Notes: generated by a model not told the origin, from the letters alone. A stretch of 64,000 nucleotides of DNA from Elephas maximus indicus (GCF_024166365.1 NC_064842.1:10449001-10513000); one strand, 5' to 3'. Positions 31,663 to 43,400 are shown, numbered from the stretch's first letter. Made by a program: numbers and translations.

Positions 31663-31880
31663 GATACAGGGACATATACAGGGAAAGGTGATGCTAAGGA
31701 ACACCAATGACTATCGACAGCTACTAGATGCAAAATAGGTAAAGAAGGACCACCCGCCCCCCCAAGAGCCATGCCCTGAATTGAGAATTCTAACCTCCAG
31801 AACCGTGAGAAAATAAATCCCTGTTCTTCAAAGCCACCCACTTGTGGTATTTTTGTTATGGCAGCACTAGGTAACTCACA
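31663..31880 (+). mobile_element. MLT1-like LTR, 3' part
   Basis: It resumes after the SINE: TCTAACCTCCAGAACCGTG, AGAAAATAAATCCCTG, CCACTTGTGGTATTTTTGT and GCAGCACTAGGTAACTCA. Confidence 0.85.
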
Positions 31881-32871
31881 CGTGTGTATTATATATTATT
31901 TATTATTACATATACAAATTGTAAGCCTTGGGTGATAACACAATTAAATTCCCCTCCCCTTTCAGTAATATATTTTTATGTTGATGTGAATTAGACCCCA
32001 CGGGTTAGGTCAGGATTTTTTGACTAAGTATTAATCATTCCAGTTGAGCAATCAGTTCGTCAGTCATTCAAAATAGCTGAACTGGTTGGGAAAGGACAGC
32101 CACAGAATCTCCAAAATGTAATCAGGTCTCACTGAATATGTCATTTCCAGCTACTCCTCTGTCTTTACCCTGTTGGGTCCTAGCAGTCCCCTCTTCTGAG
32201 CACTGAATACACCAAGGAATTAAAAGAAGATGTGACGTCCTCCAAGTGATCCTGGGCTTAGGGAGTCAGTGTTGGTGGTGGGTATGGCCACAGTCTTTGT
32301 TTTCTCAGAAGTGCCTGAGAAGTTGGTGGCGCAATAGCAGATAGAAAAAAATTAAGTTCAAGATTAGTCTCTGGTTGCATTTAAAGACCTAGTGAGGCTT
32401 GGTGATAGGTACAACACTAGAATCAGCAGAGGTCACCCAGGCTTCTCATTCAGCAATCTTTCTGGTGTGGTGGACAGAGAGAAAAAAATATCCCCTCAAA
32501 TATCAGTAGTCCCTAAAAAGAATCAAATGATTCCTTTTGGTAATTTATCTTTCTCCAAGGATTTAGTTTTCTGTGATTCCTCCTATGGGTGAATTTTCAA
32601 TGGACAATATTCGATAAATGTAATAGATAAGACTGCCTAGGATGCTTTCAGATGCACATCACAGAAAGCTCAACATGAGATGGCTTACCCAATAAAGGAC
32701 ATTTATTGCCTCACATGACCGAAAAAGTGTAATGGCGAAGTGAGTTTCATGCATGGTTTAATCAGAGCTCGGGCTTTGTTTTCTGTGGTTTTCTTACATC
32801 TGCACTTCTGTTTCCACTTTATTCTCAGCGCAGCCTCCCTTCTGGTATCAAGGCCTCACATCTCTGTACAT
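31881..32871. other. Intergenic, possible old unassigned repeat
   Basis: Sequence at 32640-32860 has the look of a diverged repeat I cannot name. No gene supported. Confidence 0.35.
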
Positions 32872-33094
32872 ACAACAACAACAACAAACCAAACCAAACC
32901 CATTGCCGCTGAGTTGATTCTGATTTATGACAATCCCACATGTGTTATAGAGTAAACCTGTGGTCCCTAGAGTTTTTGTGGCTGTAATCTTTATAGAAGC
33001 AAATCACCAGGACTGTCTTTCGCTGCACCACTGGGTGGGTTCCAAAGGCCAACTTTTCCATTAGTAGTCAAACTTAAACCATCTGCACAACTCA
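32872..33094 (-). mobile_element. AfroSINE, long type, antisense, with (AAC)n-type end
   Basis: It begins with an ACAACAACAAC tract, then CCCATTGCCGCTGAGTTGAT, CTGTAATCTTTATAGAAGC and CACCACTGGGTGGGTTCC. Confidence 0.87.
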
Positions 33095-33375
33095 ATGTCC
33101 CATTGTATGTACATCGTCTGGAGGAAGAAACTGTCTCTAACCCAGTTTCTAAACAGAAAAGAGTCCTGATTGGTTTAACTTATTTCACATGCTCATCCCT
33201 GTTTCAGTCATTATGGTCAGGGGAATGGAATGTCCTGATTGTGCTAGCCTAGGTTGCTACATTACTCCTTACCACAGGGATCCCTGAAAGAACACTGTGG
33301 GAGGAAGGCGGCTATTTGGAAAGAAGAAGGAGGAATGGAAACTGAAGAGGCAACACAGAAATCCACTACGGTATG
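33095..33375. other. Short intergenic interval
   Basis: No gene; possibly an old repeat flanking the LTR. Confidence 0.35.
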
Positions 33376-33430
33376 TGTTATGGATTGAATTGTGTCCCCT
33401 GGGAATATGCGTGGTAAACCCTAAAGCCTA
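33376..33430 (+). mobile_element. 5' end of an MLT1-like LTR split by RTE insertions
   Basis: TGTTATGGATTGAATTGTG followed by TCCCCTGGGAATATG is the start of a MaLR/MLT1 LTR. It stops abruptly at an RTE LINE. A matching LTR 3' end and a shared flank appear at 38521-38547. Confidence 0.75.
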
Positions 33431-35359
33431 TGCCAGACAAGTTGTGGAAGGACATCACACATGAAGAAAGCAAGAGGTCATTAAAAAGACAGAAGAGAAA
33501 GAAAAGACCAAAATGGAGGTCAGAAGAGACTCTGAAAGTTGCTCTAGAAGGTCAAGTAGCTAAAGTGAAAGGAAGAAGTGATGAAGTAAAAGAGTTGAAC
33601 AGAAGATTTCAAAGGGTGGCTCGAGAAGAAAAAGTAAAGTATTATAATGACATGTGCAAAGACCTGGAGATAGAAAACCAAAAAGGAAGAACATGCTCTG
33701 CTTTTCTCAAGCTGAAAGAATTGAAGAAAAAATTCAAGCCCTGAGCTGCAACACTGCAGGATTCTATGGGGAAAATATTAAAAGATCCAGGAAGCATTGG
33801 AAGGAATACACAGAGTCACTATACCAACAAAAATTGGTCAACATTCAGCCATTTTAGGAGGTACCATGTGATCAGGCACTGGGTATGTGATCAGGGACCA
33901 ATGGTACTGAAGGAAGAAATCCAAGCTGCACTGAAGGCGCTGGTGAAAAACAAGGCTCCAGGAGTTGACAGAATACCAGCTGAGATGCTTCTACAAATGG
34001 ATGCAGCGCTGGAATTACTCACTTGTCTATGCCAAGAAATTTGGAAGACAGCTACCTGGCCAGCAGGCTTGAAGAGATCTATATTTATGCCTATTCCCAA
34101 GAATGGTGATCCCGCTGAATACAGAAATTATTGAACAATATCATTAATACCACACGCAAGTAAAATTTTCCTGAAAGATCATTCAAAAGTGGCTGCAGCA
34201 GTATATCAACAGAGAACTGCCAGAAATTCAAGCCAGATTCCGAAGAGGATGCAGAGCCAGGGTTATCATTGCTGATGTTAGATGGATCCTGGCTGAAAGC
34301 AGAGAATACCAGAAAGATGTCTGCCTGTGTTTTATTGACTACGTATATGTGGATCATAACAAATTATAACATCTGAAGAGAGGGAATTCCAGAACACTTA
34401 ATTGTGCTCATGAGGAACCTGTACGTAGATCAGGAGGCAGTTGTTTGAAAAGAATAAGTGGATACTTCGTGGTTTAAAGTCAGGAAAGGTGTGCGTCAGA
34501 GTTGTATCCTTTCACCATACCTATTCAATGTGTATGAGGAGCAAATAATCCGAGAAGCTGGCCTGTATGAAGAAGAACAGGGTATCAGGATTGGAGGAAA
34601 ACTCATTAACTACCTGCGTTATACAGATGACACAACCTTACTTGCTGAAAGTAAAGAGGGCTTGAAGCACTTACTGATGAAGATCAAAGACCACAGCCTT
34701 CAGTATGGATTATAACTCAACATAAAGACAACTGAACCAATAAGCAACATTGTGATAAACAGAAAAAAGATTGAAGTTGTCAAGGACTTCATTTTACTTG
34801 GATTCACAATCAACACCCATGGAGGCAGCAGTCAAGAAATCAAAAGATGCATAGCATTGGGTAAATCTTCTGCAAAAGACTTCTTTAAGGTGTTGAAAAG
34901 CAAAGATGGCACCTTGAAGACTAAGGTGTGCTTGACCCAAGCTCTGGTGTTTTCAATCACCTCCTATGCATGTGAAAGCTGGGCAATGAATAAAGAAGAC
35001 AGAAGAAGAATCAATACCTTTGAATTGTGGTGTTGGAGAAGGACATTGAATATACCATGGACTGCCAAAAGGATGAACAAATCTGTCTTGGATGAAATAC
35101 AACCAGACTACATCTCTCATTCTTTGGACATATTGTTTGTCAGGAGGGATTAGTCCCTGGAGAAGGATATCATGCTAGGTAAAGTAAAGGGTCAGCGAAG
35201 AAGAGGAAGACCCTCAATGAGATTAACACAGTGGCTTCAACAATGGGCTTAAGCATAACAATGATTGTGAGGATGGCACAGGACTGGGCAGAGTTTCGTT
35301 CTGTTGTAAATAGGGTCACCATGAGTCAGAGTCAACTTGGTGGTACCTGACAACAACAT
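33431..35359 (+). mobile_element. RTE-type LINE copy A, 5'-truncated, ORF2 broken
   Basis: The sequence enters ORF2 after the endonuclease. Frame pieces include L-W-K-D-I-T-H-E-E-S-K-R-S (33430-33744), the segment NKAPGVDRIPAEM with MPIPKNGDPAEYRNY (33766-34134), and YTDD of the reverse-transcriptase catalytic box (within 34458-34715; the family motif is YADD). A C-terminal piece follows (34752-35153) with SWAMNKEDRRRI. Frameshifts and stops separate the pieces, so it is dead. The 3' end reads GGGTCACCATGAGTCAGAG and stops at ACCTGACAACAAC. Confidence 0.92.
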
Positions 35360-35650
35360 ACCTGTGGTTGACAATGTTCCACTGCTGTCCATAAGATTTT
35401 CACTGGCCAATTTGCCGGGTCCTTTCTTCCCAGTCTGCCTTAGTCTGGAAGCTCCACTGAAACCTGTCTACCATGAATGATCCTGCTGGTATTTGAAATG
35501 CTGCTGGTATAGCTTCCAGCATCACAGAAACACACAAGCCACCACAGTATGACAAACTGATAGATAAGTGGAACGTTGTCTGATATAGTGCTGGAAGATG
35601 AGCCCTTCTGGTTGGAAGACACTCAAAATGCAACTTCAGAGAGCTGCCTC
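35360..35650 (+). mobile_element. Junction / probable RTE 5' region with antisense SINE-like body
   Basis: This sits between the tail of RTE copy A and the start of copy B. The minus strand contains CAGGTTTCAGTGGAGCTTCC followed by AGACTAAG and GGAAGAAAGG. The same order occurs in the body of the tRNA-Gly-headed SINE at 49909. It is either the RTE 5' untranslated region or a separate inverted SINE relative. Confidence 0.5.
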
Positions 35651-38526
35651 CTCAAAGTAGAGTTGACCTTAATGATGTGGATGGAGTAAAACTTTCAGGA
35701 CCTTCCTTTCCTGATGTGGCACAACTCAGAATGAGATGAAACGACACAAACATCCATTAATAATTGGAATGTGGAATGTATGAAGTATGAATCAAGTAAA
35801 ACTGGAAGTTGCTAAAAATGAAATGGAACAATTGAAGATTGATATACTAAGCATTAGTGAGGTGAAATGGACTGATATTGGCCATTTGGGATCAGACAAT
35901 CATACTGTCTACCATGATGGGAACGACAAATAGGAGAGGATTAGTGTCACATTCATCATCAAAAAGAACATTTCAAGACCTATCCTGAAATACAATGCTG
36001 CCAGTGACAGGATAATATCCAAAAGCCTACAAGGAAGACCAGTTAATACAGTGATTATTCAAATTTAAGGACCAATCACTAATGCCAAAGATGAAGAAAT
36101 TGAAGATTTTAGCAATTTCTGCACTCTCAAGCTAATGAAACATGCAATCAAAATGCACTGATAATTACTGGTGATTGGAATGCAAAAGTTGGAAACAAAG
36201 AGGAAGGAACAGTAGTTGGAAAATATGGCCTTGGTAATAGAAACGATGCTGGAGATTGAAGAATAGAATTTTGCAAGACCAACATCTTATTCATTGGAAA
36301 TACCTTTTTTCAACAACATGAAGGGTGATTATACATGTGGATGTGGCCAGATGAGATTTACAGGACTCAAATCAACTACATCTGTGGAAAGAGACAATGG
36401 AAAACTCAATGTCATCAGTCAGAACAGGGCCAGGAGCTGACTGCAGATCAGACCATCAATTGCTCATATGCGAGTTCAAGTTGAAGCTGAAAATAATTAA
36501 AACAAGTCTGCAAGAGCCAAGGTATGACCTTGAGTATATCCCATCTGGATTTAGATACCGTCTCAAGAATAGATTTGACACATTGAACACGAATGACTGA
36601 AGATCAGATGAGTTGTGGGTTGACGTCAAGGACATTGTACATGAAGAACGCAAAAGGTCATTAAAAAGACAGAAAAAAAAAAAAAAGACGAAAACGTGTA
36701 TCAGAAAAGACTCTGAAACTTGTTCCGAAACTTCCTTAACTAAAGTGTAAGGAAGAAATGACGAGGCACTGATTAGAAGATTTCAAAGGGCAGCTGGAGA
36801 AGGCAAAGTAAAGTATTATAGTGAAATGTGCAAAGATCTGGAGATAGAAAACCAAAAGGGAAGAATGTGCTCAGCATTTCTCAAGTTGAAAGAACTGAAG
36901 AAAAAATTCAAGCCTCGAGTTGTAATATTGAAGAATTCTACAGGTAAAATATTAAATGACACAGGAGGCATCAAAAGGAGATGGAAGGAATATACAGAGT
37001 CACTGTACCAAAAAGAATTGGTTGATGTTCAACCATTTTAGGAGGTAGCATATGATCAAGAACTGACGGTACTGAAGGAAGAGGTCCGCACTGCACTGAA
37101 GGCCTTGGTAGAATCAAGGCTGCAGCAGCTGGCGGACACCAGTCGAGATGTTTCAACAAACAGATGTAGCGCTGGCGGTGTTCCCTCACCTGTGCACAGA
37201 AATTGAAAGACAGCTGCCTGACCAAAGGACTGGAATAGATCCATATCCTGCCTACTTCAAAGAAAGGTGAGCCAGTGGAATGCAGAAATTATCAAATAAT
37301 AAAATTAATATCATAAGCAAGTAAAATTTGGCTGAAGATCGTTCAAAAGCAGCTGCAGCAGTACTTCGACAGGGAACTGCCGAAAATTCAAGACAGATTC
37401 CGAAAAAGCAACGGAACCAGGGACGTCATTGCTGATGTCAGACGGATCCTGGCTGAAAGCAGAAAATACCAGAAAAATGTTTGCCTGTGTTTTATTGACT
37501 ATGCAAAGGCATTTGTCTGTGTGGATCATAACAAATTATGGATAATATTGGGAAGAATGGGAATTTGAGAACCCTTCATTGTGGCCACGTGGCACCTGTA
37601 CGTAGACCAAGAGGCAGTTGTTTGAACAGAACAAAGGGATATTGCATGGTTTAAAATCAGGAAAGGTGTGTCAGGGTTGTATCCTTTCACCATATTTATT
37701 CAATTTGTATGCTGAGCAAGTAATCTAAGAAGCTGTATTATGAAGAAGAGTGTGGCATCAGTATTAGAAGAAGGTTCATTAACAACTTGTGATATGCAGA
37801 TGACATAACCTTTGTTGCTGACAGTGAAGAGGACTTAAAGCACTTACTGACTTGAAGACTCAGCCTTCAGTATGGCTTACACCTTAACATAAAGAAAAGT
37901 AGAAATTCTCACAACTGGACGAATAAGCAGTTTCATGATAAACAGAGAAAATATTGATGCTGTCGAGAATTTCATTTTACTTCGGTCCACAATCAATGCT
38001 CATGGAAACAGCATTCAAGAAATCAAACAACATATTGCATTGGGCAAATCTGTTACAGAAGACCTTTAAAGTGTGAAAAGCAGTCACCTTGAGTACTAAG
38101 GTGTGCGTGACCCAATCCATGGTGTTTTCAATAGCCTCATATGCATGTGAAAGCTAGATAATGAATAAGGAAGACCAAAGAAGAATTGATGCCTTTGAAT
38201 TATGTTGTTAGTGAAGAATGTTGACTATCCCATGGATGGCCAGAAGAACAAACAAAGTACTTCTTGGAAGAAGTACTGCCAGAATGTTCCTTAGACATGT
38301 TATCAGGAGTGATCAGTCCCTGGAGAAGGACATCACGCTTGGTAAAGTAGAGGGTCAGCAAAAAACAGGAAGACACTCAACGAGATGGATTGACACAGTG
38401 GCTGCAACAATGGCTCAACCATAACAACTATGGTGAGGATGGCACAGGACTGGGCAGTATTTCGTTTTGTTGTACATAGGGTCTCTGAGTCAGAAGTGAC
38501 TCGATGGCACCTAGCATCAATAACAG
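35651..38526 (+). mobile_element. RTE-type LINE copy B, nearly full length, ORF2 broken
   Basis: It starts before the endonuclease (I-I-G-M-W-N-V about 35763; V-K-W-T-D-I-G about 35860; T-G-D-W-N-A-K about 36170). It continues through the linker (R-S-D-H-Q-L-L-I-C-E-F about 36450) and reverse-transcriptase regions to a 3' end reading GTCTCTGAGTCAGAAGTGAC with CGATGGCACCTAGCATC. Many stops and small indels interrupt it. It lies head to tail with copy A. Confidence 0.9.
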
Positions 38527-38546
38527 CAGTTAACTAAGACGGTATG
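38521..38546 (+). mobile_element. Possible 3' end of the split MLT1-like LTR plus target duplication
   Basis: TAACAGCAGTTAACTAAGAC resembles the MLT1 terminus. It is followed by GTATG (38542-38546), identical to the five bases before the LTR start (33371-33375). The longer match ACGGTATGT is shared by both flanks. Confidence 0.5.
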
Positions 38547-38959
38547 TATCTTCACTTAGGTCATGGTTAAGACGTAATCGTATTTTTTCATGACTGAAAT
38601 TATTTCTTTTGTCACCTTACCGTAGAGCTATGTGCTGTGTGTGCATTGAAGACAGTGCCTGATCACAGCTGGGAGGGGGTACAATTGGAGGCTTGTATTC
38701 TGTATTACTGAAGGTGGGGATGATTTTTTTTTTTCTTCACATCTTTAACACTGTCTCCTTGCCCCATCCGTTGTGAGCTGGCTGAGTGGAAGGGGCAGAG
38801 GTGAAAATCAAGGCCACCCAGGAACTAAACCGGTGATCCTGGTTCCAGTAAACAAACTGGGTAGATAACGGTCAAGGGAGGTGGCAGCACGACATCTGTT
38901 GCTTGCTTTCCTCAATTAACCCCATTCCCCCCAACTTAAAAAAAAAAAAAAAAACCTGA
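38547..38959. other. Intergenic, A tract at end
   Basis: No gene. Poly-T lies at 38727-38736 and poly-A at 38938-38954. Confidence 0.4.
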
Positions 38960-39182
38960 AAAAACCCAATCCAGTTACCTTCCACTTGATTGCAATTCAC
39001 CGTGATCCTAGGTGTGTCAGAGTAGAACTGTGCTCCACGCGGTTTTCCATGCCTTGATCTTTTGAAATCGGATCACTGGGCTTTTTTTCGAAGGTGCTTC
39101 TGGGTAGACTCGAACCTCCAACCTTTTGGTTAATAGCCTGGTAGCCCAGCACTTAACCACTTGTGCCGCCCAGGGACTCCTG
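38960..39182 (-). mobile_element. AfroSINE, long type, antisense
   Basis: It reads GTGTGTCAGAGTAGAACTGTG, TGATCTTTTGAAATCGGATC, CAACCTTTTGGTTAATAGCC and GCCGCCCAGGGACTCC. Confidence 0.9.
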
Positions 39183-39598
39183 CCAGCCTTGCAACAATTG
39201 TTCCTTGTGGGGAGTCTTCCCACAGGGAAAACAGTGGGGTTTGAACATTACAGGAACACCCCTAAGAATTCCTCTTGGGTATGTAATGTAAGGATGCTGT
39301 GAAGGGTTTTTGTTCACTACTTTATACAGTGCCTTCTTATAAGGACCCAGGGGAGAAATATTTTTCAGAATTCATTAATATGAATAGCTGTATGTCTCCC
39401 CTTGAGGCTGGTATGTTCTTATCTTACAGATGCTGTGACTTGTCTGATTCATCCAGGGTATTTATTAAAATCCAGATTCCTAGTACCTCCATATTAGATT
39501 CCAATTTGGTAGATCTTAGATGAGGTCATGCCTGGACATTTGGATTTTTAACAAGGATTCTAGGTGACTCTATTATTGGGCTAGTTTAGGAAATAACC
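39183..39598. other. Intergenic, no gene supported
   Basis: Moderately AT-rich, with a possible degraded repeat at 39440-39590. Confidence 0.35.
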
Positions 39599-39807
39599 AA
39601 AAAAAGACCCAAACTCGTTGCTATTGAGTCAATTCCAACTCATAGCGACCCTATAGGACAGAGTGGAACTGCTCTTAGAGTTTCCTAGGCTGTAATTTAA
39701 TGGAAGGCAACTACTACATCTTTCTCCTGCAACTGTGGCTGGTGGGTTTAAACTGCTGACATTTTGGTTAGCAGCTCAGTGTTTAACCATTGTGTCACCA
39801 GGGCTCC
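39599..39807 (-). mobile_element. AfroSINE, antisense
   Basis: It reads CTCGTTGCTATTGAGTCAAT, CCCTATAGGACAGAGTGGAA, TTTTGGTTAGCAGCTCAG and CATTGTGTCACCAGGGCTCC. It directly abuts an inverted RTE fragment. Confidence 0.93.
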
Positions 39808-40505
39808 ATGTTGTTGTTGGTTTGTTAGTGCTGTCAGGTCGCTTTGAAAGAGTATTCTGGCTTTTCTTCTTCCAAGACAGATCTATCCCTTCTTCTGGCA
39901 GTCTGTGGTATATTCCATATTCTTTGCCAACACTGTAATTCAAAGGAATCAATTCTTCTTTGGTCTTCCTTATTCATTGTCCAGTTTTCATATGCATATG
40001 AGGTGATTGAAAATATCATGGCTTGGGTCAGGTCCACCTTAGTGCTCCAAGTGACATCTCTGCTTTTTAACACTTTAAAGAAGTCTTTTGTAGTAGATTT
40101 CTTCAGTGCAATATGTTGTTCGATTTCTTGACTGCTGCTTCCATGGGTGTGGATTGTGGATGCAAATATAAAATACTTGGCAACTTCAATATCTTCTCCG
40201 TTTATCATGATGTTCTTATTGGTCCAGTTTGGAGGATTTTTATTTTCTTTATGTTGAGGTATAATCCATACTAAAGGCTGTGGTCTATAATCTTCATTAG
40301 TAAGTGCTTCAAGTCCTCTTCACTTTCAGCAAGCAAGGTAGTGTCATCTGCATAATGCAGGCTGTTAATGAGTCTTTCTCCAATCCTGAGGCAGCATTCT
40401 TCTTTATGTAGTCCAGCTTCTCGGATTATTTGCTCAGCATACAGACTGAATAAGTGCGGTAAAAGGATACAGCCCTGCCAAACACCTTTCCTGATTTTAA
40501 CGGGG
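39808..40505 (-). mobile_element. RTE-type LINE 3' fragment, internally deleted
   Basis: Minus-strand frames give V-L-K-S-R-D-V-T-W-S-T-K-V-D-L-T-Q-A-M (39834-40208) and H-Y-A-D-D-T-T-L-L-A-E-S-E-E-D-L (40271-40576), the YADD catalytic box and the region after it. The last coding stretch before the tail is missing compared with the copy at 46702, so it carries a 3' internal deletion. Confidence 0.9.
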
Positions 40506-40947
40506 ATCCATAGTAAACTAAAACTGATCATACCTTTCTCTTTGTGTTGGCTGCCGGGAAACTCAGAGTCAATCATACCTGCAGGCTAATTTCTGACAGT
40601 GTTCAGAGTTGTATGGTCCGAATTTTGATACTAATCTTAATCCTGGCTTCATATTTCTCTTGTTCTAGTTTTCTTTTTCCCCCAATTTTCTCATTAAACA
40701 GAATCTTGTTGTACCATATGTTTTTCAGATACACTACCTTAAATTCTTTTTGGAATGAAGTAGAATGTATCAGATAGGCTTCTGGCAGAAAATAGAAGGC
40801 ACACTGGGCTGGGATTTTTGAAAGGATTTTTTCAGGAGGGAGTACTTACAGAGGAGTAGGCATGGTTCAGGTGACCAAGGAGGGATATGGAGGAACTAGC
40901 AACAGCAGGAAGCCCTTACCATCCCTGACCTATGAGAAAGGGGAGAT
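40506..40947. other. Intergenic, no gene supported
   Basis: AT-rich, no recognised element. Confidence 0.35.
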
Positions 40948-41421
40948 GTATTAGTTTTTTATTGCTGCTATAACAAATGATTGCAAATGCAGTAGCTTAA
41001 AACAACACAGAATTATTTTTTCACAGCTCTGGAGGCCAGAAGTTCGAAATGAGTTTCACTGGGCTATAGTCAAGGTATTGGCATAGTGGGTTCCTTCTGG
41101 AGGCTCCAGGGGGAATCTGTTCCTTGCCTCTTCCAGCTTCTGGTGGCTGTGGCATTCCTTGACTTGTGGCTACATCACTCTAGTCTCTGTGTCCCTGGTC
41201 CCATTGCCTTCTCCTCTTCTGTGTCCGATCCCCCTCTACCTCTGTCTTACAAGGACATCTGTGATCACATCTGGCCCAACCAGATCACCTAGGATAATCT
41301 CCCATCTGAAGATCCTTTACTTAGTCACAGCTGTACAGTCCCTTTTGCCATAAAGGGGGCATTCACAGATCCCACGGGTTAGGAACTGCCTATTTTGGGG
41401 GGTCATTTTCAGCAGCCCACA
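40948..41421 (-). mobile_element. MLT1/MaLR-type LTR, antisense
   Basis: It reads GTATTAGTTTTTTATTGCTGC, AGCTTAAAACAACACAGAAT, CACAGCTCTGGAGGCCAGAA, GGTTCCTTCTGGAGGCTCCA and TCATTTTCAGCAGCCCAC. This is a long, well-ordered LTR relic. Confidence 0.85.
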
Positions 41422-41886
41422 TGAGAAATGATGTTACTGGAGCCTGGAGCTGTGGAAGAGGGGGCACCCAGCCGTGGCCGTGGGGAATGAGTTTAGCACT
41501 GCCATGATGGTACCCAGTAGGGAGGAGTGGGAGGAAGAGACACCCCAACTCTCTCCTCCCACCCTGTGATCTCCTGCCAGTGCATCCCGTAGGTTAAGGC
41601 AGAGGATGAGACCCATGGAAGTCAGCCTTCTGGGTACAGAGCAGGGCAGAGAAGAGCAGAGAATGGGTCTGGAGGCAAATGGAGACAACCAGCAGGACGA
41701 TGTGTATAAATACCAGACCCTCTGAGCTGTGGGGCTGAAGGCAGTCCTTGTCTCTGACCTGCGTTTCTGGGAGGAAGCTCTTGAACTGGATTTAGCTGCT
41801 CAACACACAAACACTTGCTCCAGAGTTCATGAATATTTGGGCTTGGTCTCTTCCAGATAAGATGGGATAGTCTGAGAGATTTGAGA
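41422..41886. other. Intergenic, no gene supported
   Basis: Unique-looking. It ends in a 42-bp segment that is repeated after the next SINE (see findings). Confidence 0.4.
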
Positions 41887-42050
41887 CTGAGCCCTGGTGA
41901 CGGTGACGCAGTGGTTAAGAGCTACAGCTGCTAACCAAAAGGTTGGCGGTGCAAACCCACCAGCCTCTCCTTGGGAACCCTATAGCGCAGCTCTATGCTG
42001 ACCTATAGGGTTGCTGTAAGTAGAAATCAATTTGATGGCAATGGTTTTGG
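41887..42050 (+). mobile_element. AfroSINE, short type, flanked by long direct repeat
   Basis: It reads GACGCAGTGGTTAAGAGC, TGCAAACCCACCAGCCTC, GGGTTGCTGTAAGTAGAAAT and TTGATGGCAATGG. A roughly 42-bp imperfect repeat beginning CTTCCAGATAAGA lies on both sides. Confidence 0.92.
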
Positions 42051-42889
42051 TTGTTTTTTCTTCCAGATAAGAGGAGATAGCCTGAGAAAATTGAGGCTGG
42101 GTTTCAGTCCAGGTTTTAGATTTCTCCTTGTTATCCCCAGTGCCCTAGTTGAAGGTGGAAAGATGCCTGTTTGGTTGATGTTAAAGAGGCTGAACAGTAG
42201 TAGGATCCCGGGCACTCAGGAAACCAAACTCTGAAATCATCACCAGAGCTCTTCTTCCCTCTTGGAGAAGGTTCTAGTCCCAGGAAATTTCACCGTGCAT
42301 CTTGTCTTCAGGGACCCTGTGCTGTTACGGAGACTTGCAGTGAAATTATGATACCTTGCATACCTTAGCTGCCATCTCTATAGAGAAATTTAAAACCAAG
42401 CTTGGATCCGCAAGGGGCCGGGGTCTGGCCTCTGGCATGGCTAGTTGAGCCTCCAAGGCTGCAGACCCAGCCTTCTGCATCACAGCCCCAGGGCACACAT
42501 TACACTAGGCCTCTGTCCCTTTGCCAGTTTCCCAACAGGTACTCCCCTTCCTTCCTCTGCCATGGTCTGCCCATCAGCCATGCCTGCAGCTATCAGTTCA
42601 GCCCGTATCCCCTCCAACATCTCTCTCCCAACCAAGACTGGAGAGGCCCTTCTTGGCAAACCGGCTGGCATTGACATCAGGGGTTTTGGGAAGCTCCATG
42701 TCCACATTCTTGCCTTCTAATGATTGCCCTGCTTCTTTTTTTTTATTGACATTTGAAACTAAAGACAAAACCAGCTGCTTCTTGAGGGGGAAAAAAGCAA
42801 AACATGAAAAGACTCTCCGATATAACCTACTGCCCCCCGAAGCCCAAACCAATAAAATGACTCAATCGCTTTGCCTTGTTCACTGTGAC
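42051..42889. other. Intergenic, no gene supported
   Basis: Unique-looking. The 123-codon frame at 42521-42892 shows no domain or conserved feature. Confidence 0.4.
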
Positions 42890-43400
42890 TAAAGCCGGCA
42901 GAAGCAGCCCAGCAGGGAACCCTCATTGACGAGGAATTTATCATTAGTAATTTTATTAGCTTTAATGTAGCCAACAGGGGCTACTGATAGTTTCAGTATT
43001 CTTTTTCCTGAGGTATCGCCCCCCAAAGGACAAATGTGCCACAGCACTGACATTTAATTGGCTTTATAATTTAGTGTAACTTGGTTGAACGACACACTTT
43101 GCAAAATGCCGTCCCTGGGAATGGATTTTGCAGTTTGTAATCTATAGATATTTGCTACTTGTACCTTTCTTTTTAAAATTTCTCAGGGCTTAGAAGGAAA
43201 TCTACCGTAATTATTATAATAATCCTCAAAAGGGAGACGCTCACCCGTCATGGTTTAAAGCAATTTTTTTTTTTTCCAGTGAGAATGTTCTAAAATGTCT
43301 TGTTTGGACAGAAATGGCCATCCATTAATTGGTAATTTAAGCAAGTAACTTAAAGAATGAAAGGCAATTAGGTTAATGAGACAGTTGGCCTTTTGAAGTT
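42890..43400. promoter_or_regulatory. Candidate conserved noncoding element, AT-rich
   Basis: Repeat-free, AT-rich DNA holds clustered homeodomain-type motifs: TTATCATTAGTAATTTTATTAG, CATTTAAT TGG, CCATTAATTGG and GCAATTAGGTTAATGAG. It also has TTTATAAT and balanced composition. Regulatory function is inference only. Confidence 0.4.

Noticed and set aside
33430..35153. Several 85-133 codon frames that look protein coding
   Set aside because: They are broken pieces of RTE ORF2, not host genes.
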